64,000 nt of DNA. Source: Planomicrobium okeanokoites. GTDB taxonomy: Bacteria > Bacillota > Bacilli > Bacillales_A > Planococcaceae. Positions within the stretch are counted from its first letter, which is position 1; each line of letters opens with the position of its first letter. Of the stretch, positions 42,702-51,791 are shown piece after piece. The DNA lies in NCBI RefSeq assembly GCF_003428875.1, contig NZ_QQRS01000002.1, positions 372,001 to 436,000 on the forward strand, in the 5' to 3' direction. Below the pieces are notes generated by a model that made no database searches, had not been told where the DNA came from, and saw nothing but the letters and a program-made list of their open reading frames with translations. The translations under genes and the position numbers were made by a program.

Positions 42702-42777
42702 GTTGAGCTTGTGGGGATGCCGGGAAGTTGTCGGGCAATCATGAATGCAGGATTTAAAAAAAATAAAATGAAAACTG

Positions 42778-42806
42778 TTGACTTTTGTTTCGAACGCCAC
42801 TAAAGT
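42778..42806 (+). promoter_or_regulatory. SigA-type promoter of the met operon
   Basis: -35 TTGACT (42778-42783), 17-bp spacer, -10 TAAAGT (42801-42806), about 30 bp before the S-box. Confidence 0.65.
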
Positions 42807-42837
42807 TGTCATTACAAATCAAATACGTACATCACTT

Positions 42838-42956
42838 TCTTATCCAGAGAAACCGAGGGACAGGCCCTATGACGTTTCGGCAGCGGATTCGCTTCATGCG
42901 AAAACTGTGCTAATTCCTGCAAATGCGATCCTTGCATTTGGAAGATGAGAACGAGA
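42838..42956 (+). ncRNA. SAM-I riboswitch (S-box)
   Basis: Conserved S-box blocks appear in order: CTTATCCAGAGAAACCGAGG, GACAGGCCCTATGA, CGGCAGC, GTGCTAATTCCTGC and GGAAGATGAGA. An intrinsic terminator follows. SAM binding would end transcription before metNIQ. Confidence 0.96.
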
Positions 42957-42970
42957 TGGTTTCATTCAGG

Positions 42971-43018
42971 AGCCCTCTTTTTTTCTTATGGATTAAGAAA
43001 AAAAGAGGGCTTTTTTTC
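42971..43018 (+). terminator. S-box terminator
   Basis: AGCCCTCTTTTTTTCTTA pairs with its complement across GGAT, then a long T-run; 72 bp before metN. Confidence 0.93.
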
Positions 43019-43090
43019 GTTCATTTTTGGAAAGTTAGATCTGTACGCACACGATTTGCAAAATTATTTACAGCTGAAGGAGGCGTACTA

Positions 43091-44122
43091 ATGATTCAAT
43101 TTGAGGGGGTTACAAAAACCTATCAGTCAGGGAAACAGGAAATTCATGCATTGAACGGCATCGATCTCACTGTCGAAACTGGAGAGATCTTCGGAGTGAT
43201 CGGCTTTAGCGGAGCCGGCAAAAGCTCCCTCATCCGCACAGTCAATCTGCTGGAGCGTCCCAGCAGCGGGCATGTCCGGATAGATGGCAAAGACATTTCC
43301 ACGCTATCGGCAAAGGAAATCCGGAAAACGCGGAAAGACATCGGCATGATTTTCCAGCATTTCAACTTGCTGAATTCGAAAACGGTTTTCCACAATGTCG
43401 CGATGCCTCTTATTCTAGCCAACACGCCGAAAAACAAGATTAAGGAGCAGGTAAAAGAGCTGCTCGATTTTGTCGGCCTTTCCGATCAGGCAACGAAATA
43501 TCCCGATCAGCTGTCGGGCGGCCAGAAACAACGCATCGGCATTGCACGCGCTTTGGCCACCAATCCCTCGGTGCTCTTATGCGATGAAGCGACATCAGCG
43601 CTGGACCCGCAGACGACACAGGCGATTCTGGAATTGCTGCGCCGCATCAACCGTGAATACAACATCACCATTCTGCTGATTACCCACGAGATGGGTGTCA
43701 TCCGCGAAATCTGCGATAAAGTGGCTGTGCTCGAAGCAGGTAAAGTCATTGAACAAGGAACGGTGTTCGAAGTGTTTACGAATCCGCAGCAGCCGACTAC
43801 GCAAAGGTTTGTCCGCTCAGTTATGAACGATGAACTGCCGGAATCACTGCTGAAGCAGATACAAAACCCAAGCCGTAAAAATTCCATCTACCGGATTCAA
43901 TTTACAGGCACATCGGTCGGCCAGCCGCTGATGTCCCGTATCTCGCGTAAATACCAATTGGATCTGAACGTCCTGTTCGGGAACATCACCGAGTTACAGG
44001 GCGCGCCGTACGGCAATCTCATCGTTGAATTCACCGGTCCTGCCGAAGAGATCAAAAAAGCGCTGGCAGATATCCGGGAAGGCAATGTCCATGTCGAGGA
44101 GGTCCTGAACTATGCTAGTTGA
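43091..44122 (+). CDS. metN: Methionine ABC transporter ATP-binding protein
   Basis: 343 residues. Walker A GFSGAGKSS near residue 40, signature LSGGQKQR, Walker B LLCDEATSALD, then the C-terminal NIL (ACT-like) regulatory domain (about 265-343) that senses methionine. GAAGGAGG lies before the ATG at 43091. First gene of metN-metI-metQ, directly behind the S-box. A longer upstream frame runs through the terminator and is rejected. Confidence 0.97.
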   Translation: MIQFEGVTKTYQSGKQEIHALNGIDLTVETGEIFGVIGFSGAGKSSLIRTVNLLERPSSGHVRIDGKDISTLSAKEIRKTRKDIGMIFQHFNLLNSKTVFHNVAMPLILANTPKNKIKEQVKELLDFVGLSDQATKYPDQLSGGQKQRIGIARALATNPSVLLCDEATSALDPQTTQAILELLRRINREYNITILLITHEMGVIREICDKVAVLEAGKVIEQGTVFEVFTNPQQPTTQRFVRSVMNDELPESLLKQIQNPSRKNSIYRIQFTGTSVGQPLMSRISRKYQLDLNVLFGNITELQGAPYGNLIVEFTGPAEEIKKALADIREGNVHVEEVLNYAS

Positions 44123-44762
44123 CAACGAACAGATCCTGGAAGCCTTATGGGAAACAATCTATATGACAGGAGTCGCGTTTCTGTTCTCCGTGATCATCGG
44201 TTTTATACTGGGGCTCTTGCTCGTCGTTACACGGAAAGGCCATCTACTGGAAAACGAACCGGTTTCAAAAGTTCTGAATGCCATCATCAATATTTTCCGG
44301 TCCGTCCCTTTCATCATCCTAATGGTCGCCATCATTCCGTTGACTCGCATCATCGTCGGCACATCCATCGGCACAGCGGCTGCGATTGTCCCACTCGTTT
44401 TTTACGCTGGCCCTTACATCGCAAGGCTGATTGAAAACTCGCTCCTTGAAGTTGATAAAGGAGTGATCGAAGCGGCACAGGCAATGGGCGCATCTCCATT
44501 CCAGATTGTTTTCCGTTTTCTGATACCGGAAGCCTTAAGCTCACTTGTGCTGGCTTTGACAATCGCCATCGTCGGCTTGATCGGTGCATCCGCCATGGCC
44601 GGTGCCATTGGAGGCGGAGGCCTCGGCGACTTGGCCATCACTTATGGTTATCAGCGTTTCGACACACTCGTCATGGTCGTCACCGTAGCAATCCTGGTCG
44701 TACTTGTCCAAGGCGTCCAGTCCGGCGGCAACCTGTTATCGCGGCGCGTCCGTCGTCGTTAA
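44112..44762 (+). CDS. metI: Methionine ABC transporter permease
   Basis: 216 residues, five membrane helices, with the EAA loop IEAAQAMGASPFQIVF. Overlaps the end of metN by 11 bp. Forms the channel with a second copy of itself. Confidence 0.96.
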   Translation: MLVDNEQILEALWETIYMTGVAFLFSVIIGFILGLLLVVTRKGHLLENEPVSKVLNAIINIFRSVPFIILMVAIIPLTRIIVGTSIGTAAAIVPLVFYAGPYIARLIENSLLEVDKGVIEAAQAMGASPFQIVFRFLIPEALSSLVLALTIAIVGLIGASAMAGAIGGGGLGDLAITYGYQRFDTLVMVVTVAILVVLVQGVQSGGNLLSRRVRRR

Positions 44763-44798
44763 GTTTTTCATTCTAATAAAACACTGGAGGAATCAACC

Positions 44799-45638
44799 AT
44801 GAAAAAAATAACAACTCTTTTCTTATTGTCTCTATTGGCTTTGACACTTGCAGCATGCGGCAGTGAAACAGAAGGTGCTGGAGACGGCAACCGTAAAATA
44901 ACACTCGGCATCAGCGGCTCGGATACGACAATCTGGGATTACATCGCAGATAAAGCGGAAAAAGAAGGCATCGACCTTGAAATCGTCACGTTCTCTGATT
45001 ACGTGGCACCGAACATCGCCTTGGCTGAAGGCGAGCTCGATTTGAATGCATTCCAGACAATCTCTTATTTTGACGAATTTGTCGAAGAGCATAACATCGA
45101 CATCGTGCCAATCGGCTCTACAGTCATCGCTCCAATGGGCCTCTACTCTGAAAAATACGATTCAATCGATGAACTTCCGGAAGGTTCACAAATTGCGGTA
45201 CCGAACGAAGCCACCAATATGGGCCGTGCGCTCTTGCTGCTTCAGGAAGCCGGTTTGATCAAATTGTCGGACGATGCCGGTTTGACCGGTACAGCTGACC
45301 ACATCATTGAAAATCCGAAAAATCTTAAAATCGTACCGATGGTTGCCGCACAAACGCCGCGTGCAATGGCGGATGTCGCTGCCTCAATCGTTAACAACGG
45401 GATTGCAGTGGATGCAGGCCTGAATCCGACTGACGATCCGATTGCCCGTGAAAGCGATACGGCCACCCCTTACATCAACTTGATCGCGGCAAGTGCAGAG
45501 AATGCAGACGACGAAGATTACTTGAAAATCGTAGAACTTTATCAGCAGGAAGACACAGCTGACTTTATCGTCGAGCATACAAAAGGTGCGCAAATTCCGA
45601 CGTTCATTCCTGTAGAAGAATTGGTCGATTACAAATAA
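44799..45638 (+). CDS. metQ: Methionine-binding lipoprotein
   Basis: 279 residues with a lipobox (LAAC) and the NlpA/MetQ fold (GISGSDTTIWDYI, VPNEATNMGRAL, an ATPYINLIAA end strand). AGGAG lies before the ATG. Binds methionine or its sulfoxide/derivatives and delivers it to MetNI. Confidence 0.95.
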   Translation: MKKITTLFLLSLLALTLAACGSETEGAGDGNRKITLGISGSDTTIWDYIADKAEKEGIDLEIVTFSDYVAPNIALAEGELDLNAFQTISYFDEFVEEHNIDIVPIGSTVIAPMGLYSEKYDSIDELPEGSQIAVPNEATNMGRALLLLQEAGLIKLSDDAGLTGTADHIIENPKNLKIVPMVAAQTPRAMADVAASIVNNGIAVDAGLNPTDDPIARESDTATPYINLIAASAENADDEDYLKIVELYQQEDTADFIVEHTKGAQIPTFIPVEELVDYK

Positions 45639-45658
45639 AATTCGAGGAGGAATTCTGA

Positions 45659-46858
45659 ATGACAGCTATTAAGGAAGCAAACACAACTATTTCACAGTCC
45701 ATCGATTCAAGACGGGAGCAGTATATTGCAACCAGCCAGGCAATCCATGCCAAACCGGAGATCGGCAACCAGGAAGCTTTTGCAAGCGCGACTCTCATTA
45801 CATTGCTGAAAGAAGCCGGTTTCTCGGTTGAAGCCGGCGTCGCTGGTCATGACACCGCTTTTTATGCCAGCAAGGAAAGTTCATTGCCTGGCCCGACAAT
45901 TGCCTATCTTGCGGAATATGATGCCCTGCCTGGCATCGGACATGCCTGCGGTCATAATATTATCGGCACGACAAGCGTCGCTGCTGCAATTGCGCTGTCG
46001 GAGACTTTCGCCACTACCGGCGGACGTGTTGTCGTGCTTGGGACTCCAGCTGAAGAAGGCGGTCCGAACGGCAGCGCAAAAGGGAGTTTCGTGAAACACG
46101 GTTTGCTTGAAGGCATCGATGCTGCAATGATGATCCATCCATCGGGCAGATCTTCGACAACCACGCCTTCACTTGCTGTTGATCCGCTTGAATTTCATTT
46201 TTACGGAAAGCCTGCCCATGCGGCAGGGTCACCGGAAGAAGGCATCAATGCACTCGATGCCGTGCTCCAGCTATTCAACAGTATCAACGCACTTCGTCAG
46301 CAATTGCCATCTGACGCCCGTGTACACGGCATCATCACGCACGGCGGCGACGCACCGAACATCATTCCGGAATACGCTGCAGCCCGCTTCTACATACGCG
46401 GTGATTCCTGGAAAAAAGCTTCGGAAACTGCAACGAAGATACGCGCCATTGCAGAAGGCACGGCACTGGCCACCGGCGCAAGTGTCAAAATCGTCCGTTT
46501 CCAAAATGAAGTGAAAGATCTCGTCCTCACTTCCCCTTTGGACGCAATTGTCCGTGAAGAATTGGAAGCTGTCGGCGAAACAGTCGCAACTTCCCGCAAC
46601 ACCGGAATCGGTTCGACAGACGCCGGCAATATCAGCCACGTCGTCCCGACCGCCCATCCTTATATCAAAATTGGGCCGGATGATTTGATCGGGCACACGG
46701 TTGAGTTCCGGGAAGCAGCCAAATCCCTGCAAGGCGATGAAGCTTTGATCCGCGGAGCAAAAGCTTTGGCGAATACCGGCTATCGCCTTTTGACTGAAGC
46801 CGCTCTGCTCGAGGAAATAAAGCAGGCACATGCCAAGTCATTGGCTGCTAAAAGATGA
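45659..46858 (+). CDS. M20-family amidohydrolase/peptidase
   Basis: 399 residues of the ACY1L2/AbgB-like M20 subfamily: zinc-site HACGHN, the catalytic Glu pair in TPAEEGG, MIHPSGR, and a dimerisation lid domain. GAGGAGG lies before the ATG, 20 bp after metQ, so it shares SAM control. It probably removes an acyl or amino-acyl group from imported methionine derivatives; this is inferred from the operon. Confidence 0.85.
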   Translation: MTAIKEANTTISQSIDSRREQYIATSQAIHAKPEIGNQEAFASATLITLLKEAGFSVEAGVAGHDTAFYASKESSLPGPTIAYLAEYDALPGIGHACGHNIIGTTSVAAAIALSETFATTGGRVVVLGTPAEEGGPNGSAKGSFVKHGLLEGIDAAMMIHPSGRSSTTTPSLAVDPLEFHFYGKPAHAAGSPEEGINALDAVLQLFNSINALRQQLPSDARVHGIITHGGDAPNIIPEYAAARFYIRGDSWKKASETATKIRAIAEGTALATGASVKIVRFQNEVKDLVLTSPLDAIVREELEAVGETVATSRNTGIGSTDAGNISHVVPTAHPYIKIGPDDLIGHTVEFREAAKSLQGDEALIRGAKALANTGYRLLTEAALLEEIKQAHAKSLAAKR

Positions 46859-46902
46859 TTTTCAGTTTACTAATGTGCCAATAAGATATAAGCCATGAAA
46901 AT

Positions 46903-46953
46903 ACCCCGAATGAAAGACAGGATTCTTCACGTCTTTCATTCGGGGTTTCTTTT
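46903..46953 (+). terminator. Terminator of the met operon
   Basis: 16-bp perfect stem starting ACCCCGAATGAAAGAC with a 12-nt loop and TTCTTTT tail. Confidence 0.93.
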
Positions 46954-46962
46954 GCCGGCAAA

Positions 46963-47430
46963 CTATTTCCAAATCACCAACAGCTCAACCACTTTCTTAT
47001 TTTCACAGCCTTCCAGCTGATAATCGATTCTTTCATCTGTTTCACTCTTCGATATCCCAGAACAGGCCACCTCACTTACACCACCCGAACCGTAAGAATC
47101 CCTCGAACTGTTTACGATGGATTTGAATTCTGAGCCATCAAATTGCACATCACGGGAAATCGGATGCCCTTCGCTGGTGAATTGGATTAGCTGGATGTGA
47201 TCCGGTTCTTGTTCATTCACTCGTTACAAGAATGTTTGGAACCGATCCCTATTCTTTATTTCGCCTGAGCTGGCAACCTCGATCACATCTATTTGCGGCA
47301 ACGGGGAAAATGCACTTCTGTCCAGCTCCTGTCCAGTATTCGGCTGAATATCCGCTGTCTCCTCTTGAATATCCTGGCAGCCAGTGAGCAACCATCCACC
47401 TGTTAAAATCAATATCGCCAACCATTTCAA
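46963..47430 (-). pseudogene. DUF4362 lipoprotein gene interrupted by one in-frame stop codon
   Basis: The 5' part (from TTG 47430, AAAGGGG 8 nt upstream) encodes a lipoprotein signal (LLTGC) and the DUF4362 opening DVIEVASSGEIKNRDRFQTFL. A TAA at 47224-47226 follows; the same frame then continues R-VNEQEPDHIQLIQFTSEGHPI (in parts), SRDSYGSGG, and ends with the paired cysteines (VACSG, LEGC) and ELLVIW typical of the domain. No frameshift is needed: a single GAA- or CAA-to-TAA change explains it. Translation could restart at GTG 47220, but that fragment would lack the signal peptide. Either a recent pseudogene or a sequencing error. Confidence 0.75.
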
Positions 47431-47602
47431 ATCACTCATCCCCTTTATCGTGATGAGACCGGGTTTTGGGATGCAAAGTTACAAATAAAAAACACGCTTG
47501 CAATGTAGATGCAGCGAGTATCGAATGGTGCCATTATTGTTTTATTTTTTCTAATGGAAACGTTGTACCAAAACAACGCCTGTTCAAATAAGCTTTTCCA
47601 GG

Positions 47603-47815
47603 CTATTTTTGAATTTCTACACCTGAACCGATTAATATATTTTTCAAATCCTCAATTTCCTGAATGGACAGTTCGATATCTTCTTCCAAAACTTCAGTAT
47701 GATAATGCTCTTTCACACTTTCAAAAAACAGCTTGGTTTTTGTCAGGGCAGACTTTTTAAAGGCAAGCAGCTCACGTATCTCCACGGCTTCAAAAAGAGA
47801 CAACATTGGTGACAT
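47603..47815 (-). CDS. Hypothetical small helical protein
   Basis: 70 residues, soluble, probably all-helical with acidic and hydrophobic heptad-like spacing (EDIELSIQEIEDLKNIL). GAGGAG lies 7 nt before the ATG. Family not recognised. The AT-rich stretch to the right (47816-48019) shows no gene. Confidence 0.5.
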   Translation of the reverse strand: MSPMLSLFEAVEIRELLAFKKSALTKTKLFFESVKEHYHTEVLEEDIELSIQEIEDLKNILIGSGVEIQK

Positions 47816-48019
47816 AAAAATTCTCCTCTATTATTTGAAATGATTCACGTCTAATAGTCTACCCCAATACGTAAATTTTAAACATTTTTATTATAGTTGA
47901 TAAAAATTTGATTAATTTAATTGGTTAAATAGAGGATATAAGCTATTCAATTAATTTACTTTTTACTATTACATCCAGTGAATTTATACGTGAATCCCAG
48001 CATTCTTAGCGAGTCAAAT

Positions 48020-48053
48020 AAAGAAAGAAACTTAACTCAAGTTCCTTTCTTTT
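48020..48053 (-). terminator. Terminator of the 48088-48834 gene
   Basis: AAAGAAAG-AACTT / AAGT-CTTTCTTT stem; on the minus strand followed by T-rich sequence. Confidence 0.75.
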
Positions 48054-48087
48054 AGTATAAATATTTCTGGAAATTGCGTCCTTCGCT

Positions 48088-48834
48088 TTATAAGCTATTT
48101 ACCAACATGTAAAGTACGGCAATTACAACTGCTCCGCTTAAAAATGCAAGATAGTTTTTCAGGTTTCCTTCCTTCAGTTCATCTTTGAAGACATTCAAGA
48201 GAATTCCGCCAGCCAAAACAGAGACAGCGATGCCGACAATCACTTCATGAACCTTGAAAATCACACCTATCAGCCAGCCGACAAATATTGCAGCGACTAA
48301 AAACCACCTGCCATATTTATCATAATCTTTTTTATGGATTTCTTTTAATGTATGATCCGTTGCAATAAAATGTGCTGCCAATGCCAAAAAATAAAGGGCC
48401 ATGCTCCACTGATTAGAGAACTCCTCTCTAATTAACAAATATCCAATTATCAGGTTATATAAAAAGAAAGATGAAATGTGGACGAGAAACACTTTAGTCG
48501 ACCGCGAACCCGATTCTGCGCCTTTTGACTCTCCCTTCGACTTTGCCCATGAATGCAAACCAAAGTAGCCAAGTAAACCAAACAACGCCAATAAATATGT
48601 GTAGTCGCCAAAAAAAGTTAACCAACTGTCACCTACTGCCTTTTTTATCACTTCCAGATACTTATGCAGTTGAGGCATCAGGTACAGGAAAACATAAGCA
48701 ATTGTTGCTCCGCCAAAAGCAGATAACCAAGGACTCCTAGGGTTATCTATAGAGAGTTTCCAATATTTCGCACTAAAATGCACCACAATAAATCCGATTA
48801 TGAATAACAAACTTAACCAGTTAACGCCCGACAT
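48088..48834 (-). CDS. Multi-pass membrane protein, weakly ZIP-like
   Basis: 248 residues with seven or eight membrane helices. A hydrophilic loop (SKGESKGAESGSRSTK in parts) follows the third. His/Asp-containing helices (AHFIATDHTLKEIH and KVHEVIVG) recall metal-site helices of ZIP transporters, but the standard H-x3-E motif is only partial. Function unassigned. GGGGAGTGCTCGT precedes the ATG. Confidence 0.6.
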   Translation of the reverse strand: MSGVNWLSLLFIIGFIVVHFSAKYWKLSIDNPRSPWLSAFGGATIAYVFLYLMPQLHKYLEVIKKAVGDSWLTFFGDYTYLLALFGLLGYFGLHSWAKSKGESKGAESGSRSTKVFLVHISSFFLYNLIIGYLLIREEFSNQWSMALYFLALAAHFIATDHTLKEIHKKDYDKYGRWFLVAAIFVGWLIGVIFKVHEVIVGIAVSVLAGGILLNVFKDELKEGNLKNYLAFLSGAVVIAVLYMLVNSL

Positions 48835-49142
48835 ACGAGCACTCCCCTTCTTGTAGGATATTGTTTCTTCATAAAAATCATTTATGAATGCATAAGCATC
48901 AAAGTATTTAACAGCAATTATTTAATATTCTACTAACAGTGATTTCAGTTGCCAGCTATAAATGATGGATTTCTTTCTTTCCGATCTTACCTGTCCTTTT
49001 TTCTATCATTTCCTTTATACAAAAACTTAAACGCTAAGTAAAAAATGCCCTTCTCTTTTACAGTAACTCTTCCGAGGTAAAGAAGGCTTAAAGCATCAAT
49101 CTTTTCACATCTTCTTACATTTACATTCTTATTTAAACAAAA
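48835..49142. other. Gene-free AT-rich stretch
   Basis: No reading frame with a plausible ribosome binding site, repeat or riboswitch was seen. It should contain the promoter of the gene to its left. Confidence 0.4.
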
Positions 49143-49168
49143 AGAAGAAACATAAAGTTTCTCCCTTT
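49143..49168 (-). terminator. Weak terminator-like hairpin
   Basis: AGAAAC / GTTTCT around a short loop with TTCTTTTTG on the minus strand, 43 bp after the stop of the next gene. Confidence 0.5.
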
Positions 49169-49210
49169 CCGATCATTGATTTATGAGTAGCCGCTATAAA
49201 AATATGAAAG

Positions 49211-49531
49211 TCAGTACACTTCATTCCTCTTGGAAAACTTGATCAATCCGATCAACAGACAAACCATGCTTACAGACCAAATGATTCCGGAGATGCCGAA
49301 CCGAAGCGATATTTCTTCGGAAGCCATGGGATGATCCACATTAAAAGTAATGGCTTTCAGCAAGAAATACAGAGCAATAGACAGAAAGAGAAAATGAGCC
49401 AGGACAGCGGCGTAAGCTGTATTATTGGTGCTGCTTCGGCGCCATAAAAGTAAAGTCGTCAGAACCATTATGCCGAAAACTGATGAAAAGCCGCCAACCA
49501 ATAACCCGAGCGTTTCTTGTTCCATTGGCAT
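49211..49531 (-). CDS. Small hypothetical membrane protein
   Basis: 106 residues with three membrane helices (about 8-28, 40-62, 77-97) and an RRSS loop. AAAGGA lies before the start. It follows a similar-sized membrane protein gene with a 22-bp gap, so the two are likely co-transcribed. No family recognised. Confidence 0.55.
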   Translation of the reverse strand: MPMEQETLGLLVGGFSSVFGIMVLTTLLLWRRSSTNNTAYAAVLAHFLFLSIALYFLLKAITFNVDHPMASEEISLRFGISGIIWSVSMVCLLIGLIKFSKRNEVY

Positions 49532-49553
49532 GAGAAATCGTCCTTTCTTTTAT

Positions 49554-49835
49554 TCATATACTAACCAGAAACAACATAGTCAACAAAGCACTTAAAAAAG
49601 ATGAAACAAACAGGAAAAATTTCATACTCTTTTTGGCTTCTGTAAAATTAGCATTCAAGTTTTCAATTAACATAAAATAAACAAGCATGATGACTAAGAT
49701 AACTATACCTCTGAAAATATCATCAGTTTGCAGGGCAGATAACGTTTCTTGAAAATTAGCATTCAAATAAAATATGAAAAGCGAAAAAGCTGAATGCAAA
49801 AAGAAAAGATGACCGAAATATATAGCATGATGCAT
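49554..49835 (-). CDS. Small hypothetical membrane protein
   Basis: 93 residues with three hydrophobic helices; two NLNANF/YLNANF motifs flank the middle helix, which hints at an internal duplication. The ATG at 49835 has GGAG 8 nt upstream; a GTG two codons earlier is less likely. Function unknown. Confidence 0.5.
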   Translation of the reverse strand: MHHAIYFGHLFFLHSAFSLFIFYLNANFQETLSALQTDDIFRGIVILVIMLVYFMLIENLNANFTEAKKSMKFFLFVSSFLSALLTMLFLVSI

Positions 49836-49886
49836 GCACACGACTCCGTCCTATAATTTCATAAAAATATCAAAGAAATGCACTGA

Positions 49887-50900
49887 CTATAAACAATCAA
49901 CCACCGCATCCCCAAAAGTCCTTACATCTTCCAGATAATCATAGCCGTCCGGAGAGCCAAAACTATTGAAAGCCCTGACAGCCACCAGATCATGTTTTGG
50001 AATTACAAGGAGCGTCACTCCTGTATAACCCAGTATTTGAAATGAACCTTCCGGAACAGAATTGCCAATTTCAGTCTGTTTGGCAGGCCAGTCTTTCACA
50101 AACCACAAAAAGCCGTTCTGCGGTAAATCTGAATCCTGCATTTTCGGACTTTGAACCGAAGCAGCCAGCTCAATGATTTCACTCGGAATAAGCTGTTCAC
50201 CGGCTGCACGGCCTTTGTTCAAATGAAGCTCTCCCCATTTGGCCAGTTCCCTCACCGAAACGTACATATTCCGTTCATTTCCGGAAATGCTCGTGCCATT
50301 GTACCAGCTCGAATCGTCCGGATTTCTTATTACATCCACCAGATTTTCATTCATTTCCGCGTACCAGCCGGTTTCGGTAAAATTCATCTTAGTGAAGACT
50401 TGTTCGGTCAGAATTTCTGCAACGGTCCGTCCAGTCGCATTTTCAATGACTTCGGTTAATGTATTGATGCCGATACCCCGGTATGCCCAACTTTCGCCAG
50501 CCGGAAATTCCCTTTGTATCTCACGGCCGTTGTTCTTTAATCCGTGGGTATGAGTCAACAGATGGCGAATAGTCACTCCCTCGAAAAGTTTAGAATCGAC
50601 AGTCGGGACATATTGGGTCACCAAATCATCAATCGACCGGATCAATCCTTCGTGGACAGCATAAGCCGCAACAAAACCGATATAGCATTTTCTTACTGAA
50701 GCTATATGGAATTGCGTCGTTGCCTGTACTTTTTCCGCATTCTCGCCCTTCGAATGCGTACCCCAATATTCTTCCACTGCAACTTCCCCGTTCTGCATGA
50801 TCAACAGTGCAGAACCCGTGCAGTCTACTGTGTTCGCTGAATTTTTGACGTGCTCAAGTACTGAAGAAAATGATACATTGTTTTTCGTTTCAATATGCAT
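49887..50900 (-). CDS. Serine hydrolase of the beta-lactamase/class C (PBP4*-like) family
   Basis: 337 residues. The S-x-x-K motif is SVRK (in HIASVRKCYIG), the Tyr motif is YRGIGIN (Y-x-x-x-x-N rather than Y-x-N), and HLLTHTHGL is typical of the family; GYTG near the end fits the third motif. No signal peptide, so cytoplasmic. Family members include esterases and D-amino-peptidases; a resistance role is not indicated. Confidence 0.85.
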   Translation of the reverse strand: MHIETKNNVSFSSVLEHVKNSANTVDCTGSALLIMQNGEVAVEEYWGTHSKGENAEKVQATTQFHIASVRKCYIGFVAAYAVHEGLIRSIDDLVTQYVPTVDSKLFEGVTIRHLLTHTHGLKNNGREIQREFPAGESWAYRGIGINTLTEVIENATGRTVAEILTEQVFTKMNFTETGWYAEMNENLVDVIRNPDDSSWYNGTSISGNERNMYVSVRELAKWGELHLNKGRAAGEQLIPSEIIELAASVQSPKMQDSDLPQNGFLWFVKDWPAKQTEIGNSVPEGSFQILGYTGVTLLVIPKHDLVAVRAFNSFGSPDGYDYLEDVRTFGDAVVDCL

Positions 50901-50963
50901 AGTCCACCCATTTCCTGTTGATTTGTTTCTATTTCCTATTAAAAATTCATAATTACTTGCTGC

Positions 50964-51560
50964 CTATGGCTTTGCCCATATCATATAAACATTCCCCGCC
51001 AGATACCGCTCTTCCTTGACGAATTGCAGTTTTGAGCTTTTAACCAGTCCGCTGATATCACGGTTCACGTGGCAGCCCGCCACTTTCACTGCCAGCGGAT
51101 CCAAAGATTTCTGCAGCCACGCCAGTGGTTTATTGGTACTGAGGCCGTGTTCGAGCAGCAAAACCTTTCCATCAGGTCTGCACCATTTTTGAAAATTATT
51201 CAAAACGTCGAGCGGGTTCTGATAGCCGCACAGAGTCCCTGAAGAAACGATTACATCAAAACTGTTCTTGGGAAACTCGATCGTTTCCACATCTTCCTGA
51301 ATAAGTTTGGTTTGGAACGGATATTCTTTTGCGGCCTGTCGGGCTCTTTTCAGCATCTCCTCGCTGAAATCCACGCCCGTGAGATTGACGTCCCGGTTAT
51401 ACAGAGGAAAATTGAGGCCCACTCCAATGCCGACCTCCAATACTTCGCCGTGTATATCTGAGAAAATTTTTTGCCGGTATTTGAAGGTCTTGTCATGCGT
51501 CCGGAGTTTATTGTATTTATTCGCTTGTTTATCGAACTTTTTCGGTAAGGGATTCTGCAT
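50964..51560 (-). CDS. Class I SAM-dependent methyltransferase (UbiE/METTL7-like)
   Basis: 198 residues with motif I VLEVGIGVGLNFPLY, acidic loop VDFSEEM and a late AGCHVNRDISGLV motif seen in phospholipid or METTL7-type methyltransferases. AAAGGAG precedes the ATG at 51560. Substrate uncertain, perhaps a lipid. Confidence 0.82.
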   Translation of the reverse strand: MQNPLPKKFDKQANKYNKLRTHDKTFKYRQKIFSDIHGEVLEVGIGVGLNFPLYNRDVNLTGVDFSEEMLKRARQAAKEYPFQTKLIQEDVETIEFPKNSFDVIVSSGTLCGYQNPLDVLNNFQKWCRPDGKVLLLEHGLSTNKPLAWLQKSLDPLAVKVAGCHVNRDISGLVKSSKLQFVKEERYLAGNVYMIWAKP

Positions 51561-51791
51561 TTTACTCTGCTCCTTTGTATAGAAAAATTCCGTGGCCAAT
51601 AAACGCTGGAAATACCCAGGCAAATACAGTGCTGTCTTATAGACTTCATTATAACTTAAATTTTCAGACTCTTTACAAAAAGATTCCCCTTGTCAGTCTG
51701 CTGCAATTGAGTGATGATGAATGGGACATGTGTCCTTTTCGCCCCAATTCTCCTCCTGTAAATTAGGAGTATAGAAAGGTGCGTGTATTTT

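Noticed and set aside
42923-43090. Longer start for metN running through the leader
   Set aside because: The extra codons translate the S-box terminator; the ATG at 43091 has a strong ribosome binding site and matches the family start.
47509-47760. Plus-strand frame of 83 codons
   Set aside because: Overlaps the better-supported minus-strand gene at 47603-47815 and has no ribosome binding site.
49887-50900. Beta-lactamase resistance gene
   Set aside because: No signal peptide, and the motifs fit the broad serine hydrolase family rather than a true beta-lactamase.
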